In this document: positions 40,802-44,273 of the stretch, piece by piece | Layout: each line of letters starts with the position of its first letter | Position numbering within the stretch: the stretch's first letter is position 1 | From: Pseudocoprococcus catus | GTDB lineage: Bacteria > Bacillota > Clostridia > Lachnospirales > Lachnospiraceae | DNA: 44,273 nt | Assembly: GCF_902381825.1 (NCBI RefSeq) | Contig: NZ_LR698973.1 | Location: 2,879,057 to 2,923,329 of the forward strand | Direction: 5' to 3' | Notes under the pieces: generated by a model | Told to the model about the DNA's origin: nothing | Database searches by the model: none | The model's input: the letters and a program-made list of their open reading frames with translations, nothing else | Program-made: the position numbers and the translations under genes

Positions 40802-42724
40802 TTAAATATCAAGCTCGGCATCATGGGCATGCTTGTAGATGAATGCCTTTCTCGGCGGTACATCAGGACCCATGAGCAGGCCGGTAATATCGGATGCAAT
40901 TCGGGCATCTTCAATCTCGACCTTCTTCAGGATACGGGTTTCAGGGTTCAAAGTTGTCTCCCAGAGCTGTGCAGCATCCATTTCACCAAGACCTTTGTAG
41001 CGCTGCAGGGTGAAATTGCCCTTGTGGGTCTTGCGGTACTGCTCAAGAGCCTTATCATCATAGAGGTATTCCTCTCTGCCCTTGGATGGCATGGCCTTGT
41101 ACAGCGGCGGCATGGCGATATAGACATGGCCTTCATAAATCAGCTCCGGCATAAACCGGTAGAAAAGTGTCAGAAGCAGGGTGCTGATATGCGCACCATC
41201 CACATCGGCATCGGCCATAATGATAATCTTGTTGTAGCGCAGTTTGCTGATGTCAAAGTCGTTGCCGTATCCTTCTGAAAAACCACAGCCGAAGGAATTG
41301 ATCATGGTCTTGATCTCGGCATTGGCAAGAATCTTGTCGATGCTGGCCTTTTCTACATTCAAAATCTTGCCTCGAATAGGCAGGATTGCCTGAAAATGGC
41401 GGTTTCTGGCGGTTTTGGCAGAGCCGCCGGCAGAATCTCCTTCGACAATAAAGATCTCGCAGATATCGGCATTGCGGCTTTCACAGTTGGCCAGTTTGCC
41501 GTTGGAGTCAAAGGAGAATTTCTGCTTGGTCAGCAGGTTGGTACGGGCCTTTTCCTCGGTCTTACGGATCTTGGCTGCTTTCTCTGCACAGGAAAGCACA
41601 ACCTTCAAGGTATCCAGATTCTTGTCGAAATAACGAACGACTTCTTCATTGACAATCTTGCCTGTGGCACGGGCAGCATCCTGGTTGTCCAGTTTGGTCT
41701 TGGTCTGACCTTCAAAACGCGGGTCCGGATGCTTGATGGAGATGACGGCTGTCATACCGTTTCGTATATCAGCACCGGTAAAATTGCCGTCTTTCTCTTT
41801 CAAAATGCCTATTTCACGGGCGTAAGCGTTCATAATGGACGTGAAAGCGGACTTGAAGCCGGTAATGTGGGTACCGCCTTCTGCGTTGTAAATGTTGTTG
41901 CAGAAACCAAGGACGTTCTCATGGAATTCATTCACATATTGAAAAGCACCTTCAACAGTGATGCCTTCAGACTCGCCTTTAAAGCAGACAATATCATGAA
42001 GTGCTTCTTTATTGCGGTTCAGGTCGCGGATGAATCCGGCCAGACCGTCAGGTTCATGATAAACTTCCTGTTCCTCAGGCGTGACACGTTTGTCTTCATA
42101 TATAATAGTTAATTCCGGGTTAAGATAAGCAGTTTCATGGAGACGGCTCTTGATCTCATCTTCCTTGAACCATGTCTTTTCAAAAATCTCCTTGTCCGGG
42201 AGAAAAGAAATCGTGGTGCCTGTCTTGCGGGTGCGGCCGATGACAGGCAGAAGTCCCTTCTCCAGCGGAATGGTCGGTACACCGCGCTCATAGCGGTCGT
42301 GGTAAGTACAGCCCTCGCGGCTGACCGTCACATCCAGCCATTCAGACAATGCGTTGACAACAGATGAGCCAACGCCGTGGAGACCGCCGCTTGTCTTGTA
42401 GGCAGAATCATCAAACTTACCTCCGGCGTGGAGGGTTGTAAATACAAGACGCTCCGCGGAAATGCCTTTCTTGTGCATGCCAACAGGGATACCTCGGCCA
42501 TTATCAGAAACAGTGGCGGAGCCGTCTTTGTTCAATGTCACATGAATCTCACTGCAAAAACCGGCCAGATGCTCGTCCACAGAGTTGTCAACAATCTCAT
42601 AGACGAGGTGGTTCAGGCCCTTGCGGGAGACACTGCCGATGTACATGCCGGGACGCTTGCGGACGGCCTCGAGACCTTCCAGCACGGAAATACTGTCGGC
42701 ATTATAAGAATTGGTTGGTGCCAT
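40802..42724 (-). CDS. parE: DNA topoisomerase IV subunit B (ParE; gyrase B-like)
   Basis: ATPase subunit pairing with ParC, 640 residues. It has the GHKL ATP-binding elements EIVDNSVDEHLAG and VSDNGRGIPVG, and GGLHGVGSSVVNALS; a transducer with the lysine loop near QTKTKLDN; and the TOPRIM domain with EGDSAGGSAK and DADVDGAHI. It ends in the usual AFIYKHA segment. Distinguishing it from GyrB rests on pairing with the GyrA-box-less partner. ATG 42724 is chosen, 8 nt after AAAGGA; TTG 42742 is an in-frame upstream codon. The predicted mRNA has a leader of about 280 nt that contains the structured element copy 2. Confidence 0.9.
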   Translation of the reverse strand: MAPTNSYNADSISVLEGLEAVRKRPGMYIGSVSRKGLNHLVYEIVDNSVDEHLAGFCSEIHVTLNKDGSATVSDNGRGIPVGMHKKGISAERLVFTTLHAGGKFDDSAYKTSGGLHGVGSSVVNALSEWLDVTVSREGCTYHDRYERGVPTIPLEKGLLPVIGRTRKTGTTISFLPDKEIFEKTWFKEDEIKSRLHETAYLNPELTIIYEDKRVTPEEQEVYHEPDGLAGFIRDLNRNKEALHDIVCFKGESEGITVEGAFQYVNEFHENVLGFCNNIYNAEGGTHITGFKSAFTSIMNAYAREIGILKEKDGNFTGADIRNGMTAVISIKHPDPRFEGQTKTKLDNQDAARATGKIVNEEVVRYFDKNLDTLKVVLSCAEKAAKIRKTEEKARTNLLTKQKFSFDSNGKLANCESRNADICEIFIVEGDSAGGSAKTARNRHFQAILPIRGKILNVEKASIDKILANAEIKTMINSFGCGFSEGYGNDFDISKLRYNKIIIMADADVDGAHISTLLLTLFYRFMPELIYEGHVYIAMPPLYKAMPSKGREEYLYDDKALEQYRKTHKGNFTLQRYKGLGEMDAAQLWETTLNPETRILKKVEIEDARIASDITGLLMGPDVPPRKAFIYKHAHDAELDI

Positions 42725-42753
42725 AATAAAAAATCCTTTCAAAAAGTGGTGGC

Positions 42754-42960
42754 CAGATAATGACGAAACATTGTAGTCTTAGAGAACCTATCGATGAATC
42801 CATTCAAAGCAGGCACGTTCGCACTGCCTGTCACTGGCAGCAGTACATAAGACACTAAAAAACAGTGTCTAAGTACTGGCCGTGACAGAAGCACCTGTTT
42901 TGAATGGATTCATCGATAGGTTCATCAGAAGGAAGAGTTATAAAGTTTCGTCATTATCTG
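42754..42960. repeat. Structured intergenic element, copy 2 (207 nt), in the predicted parE leader
   Basis: A 16-bp perfect end stem (42754-42769 with 42945-42960) encloses a 24-bp perfect stem (42785-42808 with 42899-42922). The core (42809-42898) has a hairpin GGCA-c-GT-TCGC-AC-TGCC and an arm with TGTCA/TGACA, GGC/GCC, CAGTAC/GTACTG and ACACT/AGTGT around AAAAAAC. Unpaired words shared with copy 1 include GCAGGCAC, ATAAG, CTAA and AGCACCTG. Read on the minus strand, the hairpin loops are GCGA (here) and GCAA (copy 1), i.e. GNRA tetraloops, which suggests the RNA-like strand is the parE sense strand. Confidence 0.85.
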
Positions 42961-43008
42961 TATATATAATTTAATTTCTAGTTGGATTCAGAAATTCCTA
43001 ATATATAT

Positions 43009-43036
43009 CTTATACCAGAGGAAATGTGAATGTCAA
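43009..43036 (-). promoter_or_regulatory. Promoter of the parE-parC operon
   Basis: On the minus strand a perfect TTGACA (43036-43031) and TATAAG (43014-43009) are 16 bp apart. Transcription would start near 43002, so the mRNA leader includes the whole structured element at 42754-42960. The gene-free stretch 42725-43169 thus contains element, this promoter and the divergent promoter of the kinase gene. Confidence 0.65.
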
Positions 43037-43095
43037 GAAAAAAGAACATATATTCGCAAAAATGTGGCTTATCCAGTCAAAAGCTGATTTTCTGG

Positions 43096-43124
43096 TTGAA
43101 TTTCTGCTTATTTTACTATATAGT
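43096..43124 (+). promoter_or_regulatory. Promoter of the phosphofructokinase gene
   Basis: TTGAAT (43096-43101) and TATAGT (43119-43124) with an ideal 17-bp spacer, about 45 nt before the start codon. It is divergent to the parE promoter, leaving about 60 bp between the two -35 boxes. Confidence 0.6.
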
Positions 43125-43169
43125 ATAACAAGAGAAGAGGACATATTCTAAACAAAGGAGATGGCGTGA

Positions 43170-44249
43170 ATGATGAGAGTAGGTATGCTGACAAGTGGCG
43201 GCGACTGTCAGGCTTTGAATGCAACAATGCGTGGTGTTGCGAAGACACTGTATAACGCGGATCCTGATACACAGATTTTTGGTTTTGAAGAGGGCTACAG
43301 AGGTCTGATGTATAATGACTATATTTTGATGAAGCCGAATGATTTTTCCGGTATCTTGACAAAGGGCGGAACGATTCTGGGTTCTTCCAGACAGCCGTTT
43401 AAGCTGATGCGGGTGCCAGGTGAGAATGGCTTTAACAAGGTTGAGGCGATGAAGGCAACTTATCGCAATCTGAAGCTTGACTGCCTTGTGATCCTTGGCG
43501 GCAATGGGACTCAGAAGACAGCGAATCTGCTCAGCGAAGAAGGTTTGAATATTGTTTCTCTGCCAAAGACTATTGACAATGATATTTACGGAACGGATAT
43601 GACATTCGGTTTTCAGAGTGCAGTGGATATTGCAACGAATGCTATTGATTGTATTCATACAACAGCGGCATCCCATGGCCGTGTATTTATTGTAGAGCTG
43701 ATGGGGCATAAGGTTGGCTGGCTGACATTGCATGCAGGTATTGCGGGCGGTGCGGATATTATCCTTTTGCCGGAGATGCCGTACAATTTTGATGCGGTAC
43801 TGATGGCGGTGAAACAGCGCAACAAGGCTGGCAAGAGGTTCAGTATTCTTGCGGTTGCAGAGGGCGCGATTTCCCAGGAAGATGCACAGCTGTCCAAGAA
43901 GGAATACCAGAAGAAGAAGGCGAACAGCCCGTTCCCGTCGGTTTCCTATGAACTTGGCAAGAAGATTCAGGATGCCCTGGGTCAGGAAGTACGAATTGTT
44001 GTGCCGGGTCATACGCAGCGCGGCGGCAGTCCGGATGCCTATGACCGTGTGGTAGCCACTCGGTTGGGAGCAGCGGCAGGTCGAATGATCCTTGAGGGTA
44101 AGTATGGCTGTATGGCAGCATTTAAGAATAATGAGATCGTTCCGGTACCATTGAAGGAAGTGGCCGGAAGACTTAAGACCGTTGATCCGAAGTCGGATAT
44201 TATCCGCGAAGCAAGAGATATGGGTATCAGTTTCGGTAATGAACTATAA
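43170..44249 (+). CDS. 6-phosphofructokinase, Clostridia-type group with PKTIDND motif
   Basis: Cytoplasmic glycolytic enzyme of 359 residues phosphorylating fructose 6-phosphate. It has LTSGGDCQALNATMRG near the N-terminus, GGNGTQKTA at 110-118, and PKTIDNDIYGTD from 132 with the catalytic aspartates. MGHKVGWLTLHAGIAGGAD and PGHTQRGGSPDAYDR complete the fold. Donor choice: K133 is the PPi-type residue, but Gly at the place where PPi enzymes carry Asp (GG-N-G-T) points to ATP or mixed use, so the donor is unresolved. AAAGGAG lies 7-13 nt before ATG 43170, and the next codon is also ATG. It ends 24 nt before the window edge. Confidence 0.92.
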   Translation: MMRVGMLTSGGDCQALNATMRGVAKTLYNADPDTQIFGFEEGYRGLMYNDYILMKPNDFSGILTKGGTILGSSRQPFKLMRVPGENGFNKVEAMKATYRNLKLDCLVILGGNGTQKTANLLSEEGLNIVSLPKTIDNDIYGTDMTFGFQSAVDIATNAIDCIHTTAASHGRVFIVELMGHKVGWLTLHAGIAGGADIILLPEMPYNFDAVLMAVKQRNKAGKRFSILAVAEGAISQEDAQLSKKEYQKKKANSPFPSVSYELGKKIQDALGQEVRIVVPGHTQRGGSPDAYDRVVATRLGAAAGRMILEGKYGCMAAFKNNEIVPVPLKEVAGRLKTVDPKSDIIREARDMGISFGNEL

Positions 44250-44273
44250 TAAATAGTAATATGTAACTGTTCA

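Noticed and set aside
41396..42112. 238-codon open frame on the + strand
   Set aside because: It lies antisense within parE and exists only because of codon bias in that conserved gene.
43116..44012. 298-codon open frame on the minus strand
   Set aside because: It is the shadow of the phosphofructokinase gene, whose motifs are intact; the antisense product shows no recognisable domain.

Overview
The window looks like a chromosomal segment from a gut-type member of the Clostridia, most likely Lachnospiraceae. This rests on moderate GC content, strong AGGAGG-type ribosome binding sites, a BTAD-type regulator beside a sortase-pilus locus, a SipW-like signal peptidase, a Gram-positive type IV pilus-like cluster and a Clostridia-style phosphofructokinase. 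It is an inference from protein style and gene neighbourhood; there is no rRNA, and I found no tRNA.

Region 1 (1-16.15 kb, + strand) is a cell-surface fibre locus. It starts with a BTAD transcriptional regulator whose C-terminus resembles a worn-down GGDEF domain. Two small cytoplasmic proteins follow that share a 'WQG' module. Then come a 1,745-residue pilus-tip-like adhesin (fibro-slime, VWA and Cna-B/SpaA-type domains), an LPATG major pilin, two class C sortases, a secreted minor-pilin-like protein without a sorting signal, two proteins with SipW-type signal peptides, two surface proteins with variant sorting signals (VKTGD and LPMVG), and an ER/SipW-type (Ser/His) signal peptidase closed by a strong terminator. 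The apparent logic is that the regulator controls the locus, the signal peptidase matures the TasA-like proteins, and the sortases polymerise the pilin and attach the adhesin.

Region 2 (16.15-22.7 kb) holds an AT-rich DUF1016/YhcG-type nuclease gene on the + strand. It is followed by a compact minus-strand type IV pilus-like operon: transglutaminase-like lipoprotein, PilC/GspF, four small single-pass proteins and PilT. It contains no PilB, PilD or canonical prepilin. Region 3 (22.7-27.7 kb) has asnS, an AEC-family permease, a DUF1703-type AAA-ATPase/nuclease protein and a convergent multi-pass YwaF-like membrane protein.

Region 4 (27.7-34 kb) is a complete peptide ABC transporter in the order D-F-A-B-C, with an intrinsic terminator between the binding protein and the permeases. 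Region 5 (34-38.5 kb) carries an FAD-dependent fumarate-reductase-like oxidoreductase, an M24 aminopeptidase-like protein, a cyclophilin with a structured leader, and a GNAT acetyltransferase. Region 6 (38.5-44.25 kb) has parC and parE on the minus strand and a divergent phosphofructokinase.

The most unusual signal is non-coding. Two intergenic copies (33968-34151 and 42754-42960) of an element of about 185-207 nt share a conserved core, while their helices differ by many compensatory changes. That is the signature of a selected structured RNA, or of a folded single-stranded DNA mobile element. One copy lies in the predicted 5' leader of parE. A separate long hairpin element of about 174 nt sits between the GNAT gene and parC.
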